Of a stretch of DNA of 64,000 nucleotides, positions 8,595 to 16,450 are shown piece by piece. Position 1 is the first letter of the stretch. The number at the start of each line of letters is the position of its first letter. The translations under genes were made by a program, and so were the position numbers. Below the pieces are notes generated by a model. The model did not search any database. It saw only the letters and a program-made list of their open reading frames with translations, and was not told the DNA's origin. Source of the stretch: Alcanivorax sediminis (GTDB lineage: Bacteria > Pseudomonadota > Gammaproteobacteria > Pseudomonadales > Alcanivoracaceae); NCBI RefSeq assembly GCF_009601165.1, contig NZ_WIRE01000001.1, positions 2,728,001 through 2,792,000 of the forward strand, read 5' to 3'.

Positions 8595-9407
8595 TTACTT
8601 ACGATAATAGGTTCGGGTCGGAACATTAATGACCCTTTCTGAGCCATCCTGATCCGTAACGAGAACCCGGGTCAGTGTACTGGCCTTATCCGCCCAGTTT
8701 TCAATTGGCGCAGTAAACACCGGAAAAACTTCAAACGCCCAGCGGTTAATGGTGCGTTCGTCCAGCAACCGCAGGTCGTAGTCTGTCAGTTCAAGCCCTG
8801 ATTGAGGCTCGAAACCGTTGGGAAAAACAATGAACAGGACGTTCTGATCCCAGATCTCGGCGAATTTGCTTTCCGTGAAGCTGATGTTGCCAAGCGCAGG
8901 ATCGGCGACAAAAATATGACCATCCTGGTATTTCTTTAGCACCACAAAGTGCTTGAAACCACCATAGGCGATGGGAACGATGGCTGGGTGGTCAAGATTG
9001 CGGATGTCGTCCATCTCGGCGCGGAAACCGCCACTGGGGTGACCCAGAGCCGTCGCCAGACGCTTCATGTCCAGCAGGGAGAAACCGCGACGTTCTACAA
9101 TCTTGTCCGTCTCGCCAAAACGCAGTAGCCCTTCCATGATCTGCCGTTCCTGAAACTGGCGACCAAGATATTGGTTGAGAACAGTAGTCAGTGCAGCGGA
9201 GCCGCAGGAATAGTCGTACGCCTGGCGTACCACATTGTGATAACGGAACTCTGAAACCGGCTTCTCGACAACGATGCCACGGTCTCTCAGTGGGACAGGT
9301 TGGGTCGGGTGCTCATAGTAGATCTCCCCTTTCTTGGGGGGCTCGATCACCACGGACTCATTGGCAGCAAAGAAGATCAGCGCCACGCCCAGCATGGAAG
9401 TCAGCAT
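8595..9407 (-). CDS. filB: C39-family cysteine peptidase, FilB-like
   Basis: Predicted exported protein of 270 residues with a short hydrophobic N-terminus (about 1-16), then a C39 peptidase domain. The catalytic triad is visible: Cys68 in AYDYSCGSAALTTVLN, His153 in GGFKHFVVLKKY and Asp169 in IFVADPALGN. Stand-alone periplasmic C39 enzymes occur without the ABC transporter domains found in bacteriocin exporters, and no ABC exporter is nearby. The gene sits directly after the abundant-looking FilA-like protein, whose processing it may perform; that is inference. About 80 residues after the domain (190-270) have no recognised motif. It is separated from filA by a terminator hairpin. Confidence 0.85.
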   Translation of the reverse strand: MLTSMLGVALIFFAANESVVIEPPKKGEIYYEHPTQPVPLRDRGIVVEKPVSEFRYHNVVRQAYDYSCGSAALTTVLNQYLGRQFQERQIMEGLLRFGETDKIVERRGFSLLDMKRLATALGHPSGGFRAEMDDIRNLDHPAIVPIAYGGFKHFVVLKKYQDGHIFVADPALGNISFTESKFAEIWDQNVLFIVFPNGFEPQSGLELTDYDLRLLDERTINRWAFEVFPVFTAPIENWADKASTLTRVLVTDQDGSERVINVPTRTYYRK

Positions 9408-9527
9408 GTAATGGCATCCAGCGTTATTGTTATTGTGTGTTTCTTATATGGTGACACATGTTAACTAGGTCACCGTGCGCAGGCAACCACCTATTCTGAC
9501 ACCCCGGCATGGCATTTCAGCCAATAA

Positions 9528-9551
9528 AAAACCCGGCCGGAGCCGGGTTTT
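9528..9551 (-). terminator. terminator or attenuator between filA and filB
   Basis: GC-rich hairpin AAAACCCGGC-CGGA-GCCGGGTTTT, 17 bases past the filA stop. Flanking A and T runs make it functional on either strand. filB follows on the same strand with no obvious new promoter, so the hairpin probably lowers expression of filBCDEF relative to filA, as expected if FilA is the bulk structural product. Confidence 0.8.
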
Positions 9552-9568
9552 ATATTGCTGAACAACGA

Positions 9569-10441
9569 TTAGTTGTGGCCAGCGATTGTCAGGGTAGAAC
9601 CATTCAGATTCAACCCAACCAGTTCTACATCACCAAGATTGCCAGTGCCACCGATATTTACACTAGTCATCCGTACGTCTGCACCAGTTCCAGCGCCTGT
9701 ACCAGCAACCCCTACCTGATCAAGGTCAATCACGAGGCCATTAGTGGTGGCATTAATACCAAGACCCACAGAAAGGTCACCAGTTGCAGTAGCCCCAGTG
9801 TTTACCACCTGAAGATTTCCAACAGTAATACCACCACCGCTATTTGCATCGTTAATGCTGAAGTTGGCAATCTTAACACCACCACCTGTGATAGTAGTAT
9901 TCATTGCGATCATGTCGCCCTGAGCCTCAGTACCCAACTGAAGGTTAAGATTGGTTGCGCCAAGCGTCACTGAGCCAAGGTTCAGCACATTATCGACGCG
10001 ACCGGTTGCAGCCACCCCCCAACCAGGAGTCGCCTCATCACGGTTACTGTTGGCAACATCCACGCTGCCAAGGGTTACTGTGGTACCTGTAGGAATAGAA
10101 ATCCCCACATTCAACATGGCGCCAGCACCGGCTGCGTCGCTATCACCTGCATCGATAACGATACCGATATTGCCACCTCCAGTATTGATGGCAAAGTCTT
10201 CCAGAATAATGGCGCCAGCATTGCCATAACCAGTCCATGCCGGAGTAGTAGCGGTATCATCATCGACACCATCAGTATCATGAACGATGACCTGTGCCAC
10301 AATATTAGCATTAAGACCAAGAGTGATACCGTCCTGACCAGTAACTGCAGACAGAGCTTCATCCTGCATTGGTTCCAGAGCCAGAGCAGACATCGGGGCA
10401 ACAGCTACGGCTGCGGCGATTGCGAGTTTTTTAAAACCCAT
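9569..10441 (-). CDS. filA: secreted repeat-rich protein, FilA-like (DUF6160 N-terminus)
   Basis: First and probably most abundant product of the fil-type operon. The start is set at 10441, where ATG is preceded by GAGGAGAAC; an upstream in-frame ATG lacks this. It has 290 residues with a clean signal peptide (MGFKKLAIAAAVAVAPMSALA). The mature N-terminus carries LEPMQDEALSAVTGQDGIT, the DUF6160-type motif seen in FilA-like proteins. The rest is poor in charge, lacks Cys and is very rich in Gly, Thr, Asn, Ala and Val, with recurring units such as LNLGSVTLG, VTLGSVDV and TSVNIGG that suggest a beta-solenoid or stacked beta fibre. In Acinetobacter the homologous gene is called a putative pilus-system protein. 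It is not a classical chaperone-usher or type IV pilin. Confidence 0.75.
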   Translation of the reverse strand: MGFKKLAIAAAVAVAPMSALALEPMQDEALSAVTGQDGITLGLNANIVAQVIVHDTDGVDDDTATTPAWTGYGNAGAIILEDFAINTGGGNIGIVIDAGDSDAAGAGAMLNVGISIPTGTTVTLGSVDVANSNRDEATPGWGVAATGRVDNVLNLGSVTLGATNLNLQLGTEAQGDMIAMNTTITGGGVKIANFSINDANSGGGITVGNLQVVNTGATATGDLSVGLGINATTNGLVIDLDQVGVAGTGAGTGADVRMTSVNIGGTGNLGDVELVGLNLNGSTLTIAGHN

Positions 10442-10751
10442 TGTTGTTCTCCTCGTGTGCACAACGTGTGTTTTTGTAATCCTTATATGCGCCCCGGTTC
10501 TCGCAGAGCACACATGTACGTTAACACAACAGTTACAAAAGCCAATGCTACAGTTACAGATAGATTCAATAACATCACAAACCTGTAACCCACTGTTTTA
10601 TAATGAGATGAACAAAGCAAGAGACAGATGACGCAATTCGTATCAAGGCAAATAATACTGAATCGGGTTCTGTGTGTTACCCGCCGTAACACAGTTGGGA
10701 AGATTTTCAGTAACAGGTACACTGGCTGTCCCCCAAGCTTGATCTTGAACC
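10442..10751. other. divergent intergenic region between filA and pabB
   Basis: About 310 bases. It contains the filA ribosome site (10442-10456, complement), a good plus-strand -10 hexamer TATAAT at 10599-10604, and a short plus-strand reading frame (10628-10783) discussed separately. On the minus strand I see only a weak TATAAG-like hexamer about 45 bases upstream of filA. No terminator is visible. Confidence 0.5.
10599..10604 (+). promoter_or_regulatory. -10 element of a likely pabB promoter
   Basis: A consensus TATAAT. The -35 position, 17 bases upstream, reads CACAAA and is weak. Transcription would start near 10611, only about 17 bases before the ATG at 10628 but about 140 before the ATG at 10752. 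This is one reason to think the real 5' end of pabB lies at 10628. Confidence 0.45.
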
Positions 10752-10783
10752 ATGATTCCCAGCTGTCTTTTCCCACTGAATAA
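10628..10783 (+). pseudogene. pabB: probable 5' fragment of pabB, out of frame with the rest
   Basis: A 51-codon frame starting at ATG 10628 and stopping at TAA 10781, overlapping the start of the annotated pabB in another frame. Its C-terminal residues (SLILNHDSQLSFP) resemble the PabB N-terminal pattern 'P-x-x-x-LL-x-S-G'. If the frame is shifted by dropping one base in the CTTTTCCC run at 10767-10774, it joins the downstream frame, continuing LNKQIVSLPAPVVTL, which resembles the family's 'R-x-D-I-x-x-x-x-P-x-x-T-L'. The joined protein would be about 412 residues, much closer to the usual PabB length. The comparison is from memory, so confidence is moderate. Confidence 0.45.
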
Positions 10784-11867
10784 GCAAATCGTTTCTCTTC
10801 CAGCTCCTGTGGTGACGTTATCTGTCAGACAGCCGGACGAGATCCCGGTCCTGTTATCCAGCATTCAACGGCATCTGAGCAGCCATTGTGTCTTTGCAGC
10901 GGGTGTTGTGCCCTACAACCTCACTCAGGGAATGACTAACGCGGACGTACCGCTGGTTGTCCACCTCTATGACCAGAAACCTTCCCCCTATATAGAAGGC
11001 CGCCTTCTCACTGGTGATTTCACGCTGAACGAACCCTTCCGCCCAGAAACCAGTAAAGCGGCATACCTGGCCAACCTTGATCGCATCAAGCGGTATCTGG
11101 CTGCCGGGGATTGTTATCAGGTGAACCTGGCGCAACGTTTTGTGTCGACATTTCAGGGAGCACCTCTTACAGCCTGGCTGGAACTGCAGGCACGCCACCC
11201 AGCCCCTCACAGTTGTTACTTTGATACCGGATCTGGCAGTGTGTTTGGCGTTTCCCCTGAGCGCTTTCTTTCTATCCATGGCAGAAAGGTCGTCACTGAA
11301 CCGATCAAGGGATCTCGCCCTCGCGGGCAGGACGACGCAGAGGACAGACTGATCGGTGAAGAGCTGCGGCAAAACCCCAAGGACCGGGCAGAGAACTTGA
11401 TGATTGTGGATCTGCTGCGGAATGATCTGGGCGCTTTTTGCAAGGCGGGATCCGTGAAGGCAGACCCGCTGTTTGAACTGCGGCGCTTCAGCAATGTGCA
11501 GCACCTGGTCAGCACCATTTCAGGTGAACTAAGGGAAGATGTCTCGCCGCTGGCGGCCTTGCTGCACGCATTTCCGGGCGGGTCTATCACCGGCGCGCCC
11601 AAGAAGCGGGCCATGGAAATTATCGCCGAACTTGAGCCAGCTCCTCGCGGTGCTTACTGCGGCAGCTTTTTCTGGATGGATGACAAGGGCAATCTGGACA
11701 GCAATATCCTGATTCGCACCCTGCAGACTGATGGCGACAAACTCTACTGTCATGGCGGCGGGGGCATTGTGTTCGACTCTGATCCTGAAGCCGAATACGA
11801 AGAGAGTCGTTTCAAAGTGGAAAAGCTAATGGGAGCACTGGAAGCGCGGTTCCTGGCCAAGCCCTAA
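10752..11867 (+). CDS. pabB: aminodeoxychorismate synthase component I (PabB)
   Basis: Converts chorismate and PabA-supplied ammonia to 4-amino-4-deoxychorismate for folate synthesis. The chorismate-binding domain covers about 100-365 and is intact: PIKGSRPRG with the catalytic Lys186 characteristic of PabB, AENLMIVDLLRNDLG, and FPGGSITGAPKKRAMEI. At 371 residues it is some 70-80 short of typical PabB, and all of the loss is N-terminal. Two in-frame stops lie immediately before the ATG, and no good ribosome site precedes it. A PabB-like N-terminal fragment lies upstream in another frame, so this gene may be frameshifted or carry a sequence error. The pabB-thrH neighbourhood is the same as in Pseudomonas. 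Confidence 0.88.
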   Translation: MIPSCLFPLNKQIVSLPAPVVTLSVRQPDEIPVLLSSIQRHLSSHCVFAAGVVPYNLTQGMTNADVPLVVHLYDQKPSPYIEGRLLTGDFTLNEPFRPETSKAAYLANLDRIKRYLAAGDCYQVNLAQRFVSTFQGAPLTAWLELQARHPAPHSCYFDTGSGSVFGVSPERFLSIHGRKVVTEPIKGSRPRGQDDAEDRLIGEELRQNPKDRAENLMIVDLLRNDLGAFCKAGSVKADPLFELRRFSNVQHLVSTISGELREDVSPLAALLHAFPGGSITGAPKKRAMEIIAELEPAPRGAYCGSFFWMDDKGNLDSNILIRTLQTDGDKLYCHGGGGIVFDSDPEAEYEESRFKVEKLMGALEARFLAKP

Positions 11868-11882
11868 GCTGGCCCCTTCCCT

Positions 11883-11960
11883 CCTGCAGGAGAGCCAACT
11901 TGTTGGCCGAAGGTTTTCTGCTCTGAAGACTGCGGGCCAACAAATTGGCTCTCCTACAGG
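11883..11960. repeat. long inverted repeat downstream of pabB
   Basis: Arms at 11883-11908 and 11935-11960, about 26 bases each with two mismatches, contain AGAGCCAA..TTGGCTCT. The outer ends CTGCAGGAG and CTCCTACAGG are shared with the other REP-like elements here (compare GCTCCTACAGG at 32765-32775). It has no T-run, so it is read as a dispersed extragenic palindrome, not the terminator. Confidence 0.7.
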
Positions 11961-12025
11961 ATCTTCAGCCCTTTTTCCCTCCCGGTTCCATCTGTCCACC
12001 CTTGACGAAGCCCGAAGCCAAACAA

Positions 12026-12057
12026 AAAAGCCGCACCCGATGACGGGCGCGGCTTTT
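12026..12057. terminator. bidirectional terminator between pabB and thrH
   Basis: Hairpin AAAAGCCGCaCCCG-atga-CGGGcGCGGCTTTT with A and T flanks, lying between the convergent ends of pabB (plus) and thrH (minus). Confidence 0.85.
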
Positions 12058-12125
12058 GTGCTTAAACCAAAACACGCACCCCACAGTGTTGCATGATGCG
12101 TTATACGTGATGCGGTGAGCGTATC

Positions 12126-12743
12126 TTAAAGTGGAATATCGCGAGGGCTGGCCTTGACGATTTCCTTCTTCAGATCCTCGTAGCTGTGAACAGCCGGGAA
12201 CTGGGGAAACTCCGCAATCACATTGTCCGGGGCATGGAACAGGATGCCCTGCTCGGCTTCAGACAGCATGGTGGTGTCGTTATAAGAGTCACCTGCTGCG
12301 ATGCAGTGGTAGTTCAAGCTGTGGAAGCCCTTGATGGACATACGCTTGGGGTCTTTCTGGCGCAGCTTGTAGTCAGTGATCTTGCCGTTCTCGTCCACTT
12401 CCAGACGGTGGCAGAACAGGGTCGGCCAGCCCAGTTTCTTCATCAGGGGCTTGGCGAACTCGTAGAAGGTGTCTGAAAGGATAATCAGCTGGAAGTTTTC
12501 ACGGGCCCAGTCGACAAACTCCTTGGCGCCATCCAGCGGCTCCAGGGTATCAATCACTTCCTGAATGTCCGGCAGGCCGTAACCTTTCTCATCCAGGATG
12601 CGCAGACGCATCTGCATCAGTTCGTCGTAATCCGGGATATCCCGGGTGGTAGCACGGAGTTCTTCGATTCCGGTTTTTTCGGCAAAATTGATCCAGATTT
12701 CCGGGATCAGGACCCCTTCAAGGTCCAGACACAGCAATTCCAC
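12126..12743 (-). CDS. thrH: ThrH: phosphoserine phosphatase / phosphoserine:homoserine phosphotransferase
   Basis: HAD-superfamily enzyme of 205 residues, cytoplasmic. ThrH hydrolyses phosphoserine and can pass the phosphate to homoserine, linking serine and threonine synthesis. HAD motif I is DLEGVL with nucleophile Asp7 and Glu9 in place of the usual second Asp, which is characteristic of ThrH. Motif II is LSDT near residue 90, and motif III/IV is AAGDSYNDTTML at about 152-163. The start codon is GTG at 12743, preceded by AGGGGAATACC. It is separated from cysB by 204 bases that contain an imperfect hairpin (12892-12935) but no clear promoter. Confidence 0.93.
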   Translation of the reverse strand: MELLCLDLEGVLIPEIWINFAEKTGIEELRATTRDIPDYDELMQMRLRILDEKGYGLPDIQEVIDTLEPLDGAKEFVDWARENFQLIILSDTFYEFAKPLMKKLGWPTLFCHRLEVDENGKITDYKLRQKDPKRMSIKGFHSLNYHCIAAGDSYNDTTMLSEAEQGILFHAPDNVIAEFPQFPAVHSYEDLKKEIVKASPRDIPL

Positions 12744-12947
12744 GGTATTCCCCTATGGGTTGATCAGGCGCGCACAATGTAGCCGCGAGCCCCCTGGAAT
12801 GCAATCCGGCGGTCGGCAAAAGGCTATGCCGGCAGTGCCCGACTCCATGGGAAAGTGGCGAGTGTCAGCGCTGATAAGGTAGATATGTCACAGAGGCCTA
12901 GGAGAGATACTCCCTGACTCTCTTGACCTCTGCGGGCACAACCGTCT

Positions 12948-13952
<1,005 letters not shown>

Positions 13953-14016
13953 TTATAAGAATATAAGTAATTATGCAGCAAAAGCATACAGACGTAACGC
14001 CTTCATCGCTGCCTGA

Positions 14017-14934
14017 TTACGGGTCGCCACCGGATGCCACATTGGATATGCCGTGGGGAACATGGCCAGCGGCCACATGCTGTGCAGCCGATTCGCAGTG
14101 TCCTTGCTGATCATCAAAAAACATGTCTGCGCCGAATGCCCTAAGGAAATCTCCCTTCGGAAGGCCACCGAGAAACAGGCTCTCGTCCAGACGAATGTCC
14201 CATTCCCGCAAAGTTCTCACTACGCGCTCATGGGCCGGTGCACTCCGCGCTGTAACGAGCGCGGTTCGAATGGGGCACTGATCATGGGGAAAGCTCTGCT
14301 GCAATTGATGCAAGGCGGCAAGGAACGGCTTGAATGGCCCCCCGTTCATTGGGGTACGAGCCGATCGTTTCTCATTTTCTGTGAATGCCGCCAGGCCTCC
14401 GGACTGAAAAATCTGCTCCGACTCATCGGAAAACAGCACCGCATCACCATCGAAAGCGACCCGTAGAATCCCGTCCTCGCGCTGACATTGCCCCCCGGAC
14501 ATGATGGTTGCTGCTGCATAACCTGCCTCCAGCACCTGGCGCACATCGTCAGGATCTGTGGACAGGAACAGGTGCGCCCCAAAGGCAGAGACATAGCGAT
14601 AAGGGCTCTCGCCCCCCGCAAACGCCGCCCGGGTAATCGGCAATCCATAGTGCTCGATAGAGTTGAAGACTCGCAGACCGGTGTCTGAACTGTTTCGGGA
14701 CAGCAGGATCACCTCTACCCTGCCCTCACCTGCTTCCAGATCATTAATGGCCAGCAGCTTCTTTACCAGCGGGAAAGCATCGCCTTGCTTGAGCACATCC
14801 TCCTCATGCTCAATCTGGTATTCCTGAAACGCATCAAGGCCTTGCTCAAGATAGACTTTGTGGCTGTCTGAAAGATCGAAGAGTGCACGGGAACTGATGG
14901 CAACAACAAGCTTCCCGTCAAACGACACTGGCAT
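14017..14934 (-). CDS. 5'-nucleotidase family protein
   Basis: Protein of 305 residues matching the cytosolic 5'-nucleotidase family (Pfam 5_nucleotid, PF06189, related to eukaryotic NT5C1), which dephosphorylates nucleoside monophosphates. Recognisable family segments are VVAISSRALFDL near the N-terminus, VEVILLSRNSSDTGLRVFNSIEHYGLPITRAAF (about 73-105), RVAFDGDAVLFSDESEQIF (about 157-175) with the HAD-like DGDAVLFSDE, and FLGGLPKGDFLRAFGADMFFDDQ near 260-282. It is a single-gene unit between cysB and the divergent algP-like gene. The start ATG at 14934 lacks a strong ribosome site. Confidence 0.88.
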   Translation of the reverse strand: MPVSFDGKLVVAISSRALFDLSDSHKVYLEQGLDAFQEYQIEHEEDVLKQGDAFPLVKKLLAINDLEAGEGRVEVILLSRNSSDTGLRVFNSIEHYGLPITRAAFAGGESPYRYVSAFGAHLFLSTDPDDVRQVLEAGYAAATIMSGGQCQREDGILRVAFDGDAVLFSDESEQIFQSGGLAAFTENEKRSARTPMNGGPFKPFLAALHQLQQSFPHDQCPIRTALVTARSAPAHERVVRTLREWDIRLDESLFLGGLPKGDFLRAFGADMFFDDQQGHCESAAQHVAAGHVPHGISNVASGGDP

Positions 14935-15038
14935 GATTCATTCCATTCATTCCGGTTTTGGTCAGTATCCTGCTGCAGGATTCAAATCGCAATGTGATGA
15001 TTTCCGACCTTTCTTCTGACTGTTCTGTCCGACACGAA

Positions 15039-15067
15039 TTGATCAATGGTTGTTCACATCATATATG
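15039..15067 (+). promoter_or_regulatory. sigma70-type promoter of the AlgP-like gene
   Basis: -35 TTGATC (15039-15044), 17-base spacer, -10 TATATG (15062-15067). It lies about 80 bases before the start codon at 15148. Confidence 0.55.
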
Positions 15068-15147
15068 TGGCATAAAGTTGCAACAGCACTATCGCAGTGC
15101 AATCGCCAAGCTGTTTCATACCATCCGTAGGGGAAAGGGAGTCGTCC

Positions 15148-15756
15148 ATGGCTGCTAACAAGGTTAAAGATACCGTTGAGGAACTTCAGGCGCAGATCCG
15201 CAAGTTGGCTGAGCGCTTTGATAAGGAACGTGAGAAGCAAATCGGTCAGCTGGAAAAGCAGCTGGATAAAGTTCGTGATCGTCTCAACAAGGAAGTAGAA
15301 CGTCGTCGCGAGTACCTGAACAAGTTCGAGAGCCTGCAGGCTGAATACCGTGAAAAAGCCACTGCCACCGTCAAGCGCCAGCTGGACCGTGCCCGCAAGG
15401 CTGCTGATGATGCCCGCAAGCAAGTTGACGACTCCGAAACCCGCAAGCGCATCCTGGAAACCGAAGTCAAGGTCCTGAAAGCCACCGCCAAGCAGGCCCA
15501 TAGCCTGGCTCGCGTGATCGGCCAGTACGAGAAGGACCTGGAGAAGCGCGCCAAGGAAATCGAAAAGAAGGTGACCCCCAAGCAGGCAACCGCCAAGAAA
15601 GCACCGGCCAAGAAAAAGGCTGCTGCGAAAAAGGCGCCTGCCAAGAAAGCGGCCACCAAGAAAGCGGCTGCAAAGAAGGCCCCAGCCAAGAAAAAGGCTG
15701 CTGCCAAGAAGAAGCCGGCCGCCAAGAAAGCACCTGCTCCGAAGGCAGACGGCTAA
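15148..15756 (+). CDS. AlgP-like histone H1-like protein
   Basis: Basic DNA-associated protein of 202 residues. Residues 1-140 are charged and helical, predicted coiled coil (EELQAQIRKLAERFDKEREK and onward). The last 60 residues are Lys-Ala-Pro repeats of the KKAPAKKAAAKK type, like the C-terminal tails of histone H1 and of Pseudomonas AlgP (AlgR3). The start at 15148 follows GGGAG; an upstream in-frame ATG (15097) has no ribosome site. It is transcribed alone and ends in a strong terminator. AlgP in Pseudomonas affects alginate gene transcription; no alginate genes are visible here, so a general nucleoid role is more likely. Confidence 0.85.
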   Translation: MAANKVKDTVEELQAQIRKLAERFDKEREKQIGQLEKQLDKVRDRLNKEVERRREYLNKFESLQAEYREKATATVKRQLDRARKAADDARKQVDDSETRKRILETEVKVLKATAKQAHSLARVIGQYEKDLEKRAKEIEKKVTPKQATAKKAPAKKKAAAKKAPAKKAATKKAAAKKAPAKKKAAAKKKPAAKKAPAPKADG

Positions 15757-15781
15757 GCCGATTCACTGGCTCAGCCACACG

Positions 15782-15816
15782 AAAAAGCCCCATCCTCTCG
15801 GATGGGGCTTTTTTTT
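15782..15816 (+). terminator. terminator of the AlgP-like gene
   Basis: Hairpin AAGCCCCATC-ctctcg-GATGGGGCTT followed by a run of eight T. It also separates the gene from the convergent PilZ gene. Confidence 0.9.
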
Positions 15817-15843
15817 GTCGTTCCATCAAGCTTGAGACCGTTC

Positions 15844-16230
15844 TCACGTCTGGTTGGGGAGAACGTCTTCCATGCCGGCCAGGTAGCGAATCTGGTGTTG
15901 GTCTACCTCACCAGCGACCTCCTTGAGCGTGTGGTACGTCCGTAACCCCAGGCGATATGCCTGCCCAGCACGATGGCAACTCACCACTTCCGCCTCAACC
16001 TGTCGCAAAATCATCGACGGAGAATACAGATCAAGCTTGATGTGGGTACCGGGAGAAAGACGCATCGGCGAGGTCAAGCCAATCCCGAAACGGTTATAGT
16101 CCAATGCCTTGGCCCGTGTCACAAAGCGCCAGCCACCGAATAAACGATGTCTGAACACATCCACTCGCATCTGGGTGTTTATACGAGCCAACTTGCGCCG
16201 ATTGGCTCCGCGGGATTCTCTGTTGTCCAT
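15844..16230 (-). CDS. PilZ-domain protein
   Basis: Small cytoplasmic protein of 128 residues with a single PilZ domain, the receptor fold for cyclic di-GMP. The arginine motif is near the N-terminus (NRRKLARINTQM, fitting RxxxR). The second motif reads DYNRFGIGL, where the family consensus is (D/N)xSxxG, so Ser is replaced by Asn. Ligand binding is therefore plausible but not assured. It is monocistronic, convergent with the AlgP-like gene. The target process (motility, exopolysaccharide, pili) cannot be told from context. Confidence 0.82.
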   Translation of the reverse strand: MDNRESRGANRRKLARINTQMRVDVFRHRLFGGWRFVTRAKALDYNRFGIGLTSPMRLSPGTHIKLDLYSPSMILRQVEAEVVSCHRAGQAYRLGLRTYHTLKEVAGEVDQHQIRYLAGMEDVLPNQT

Positions 16231-16450
16231 ATTCTTTCCGTGTCTGTTCTGTCCTGAATAACACCAGGCCGGGCGTTGGCTGGCGTTTTCGCCTTGGCAA
16301 TCCAGCGCGCAACCAGATTACAAATATTAACATGCTGACCATCGGTAGGCAGCTAAAAGACGCCTGAACGCCTCGTCCACCGCATTACTGGCCAGCCACC
16401 CTCAGCGTGGTATGATCTTGCCACTTTATTTGGATCAGGATCACAGGGAC

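Noticed and set aside
9509..9973. Plus-strand frame (154 codons) across the filA 3' end
   Set aside because: Its Ser/Thr/Asn-rich composition only mirrors the repeats of filA; it also includes the filA terminator.
10752..10783. Programmed +1 frameshift in pabB
   Set aside because: CTTTTCCC is not a known shift site and no stimulatory structure is evident; mutation or sequence error is simpler.
12892..12935. Terminator after cysB
   Set aside because: CAGAGG..CCTCTG arms pair only with bulges and no T-run follows, so not called as a terminator.
15246..15725. Ala/Phe-rich hydrophobic frame antisense to the AlgP-like tail
   Set aside because: An artefact of the Lys-Ala-Pro repeats read in reverse.
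15601..15735. Possible CRISPR-like or tandem repeat array
   Set aside because: The short repeats are in frame and encode the KKAPAKK tail of the AlgP-like protein; no spacers and no cas genes.
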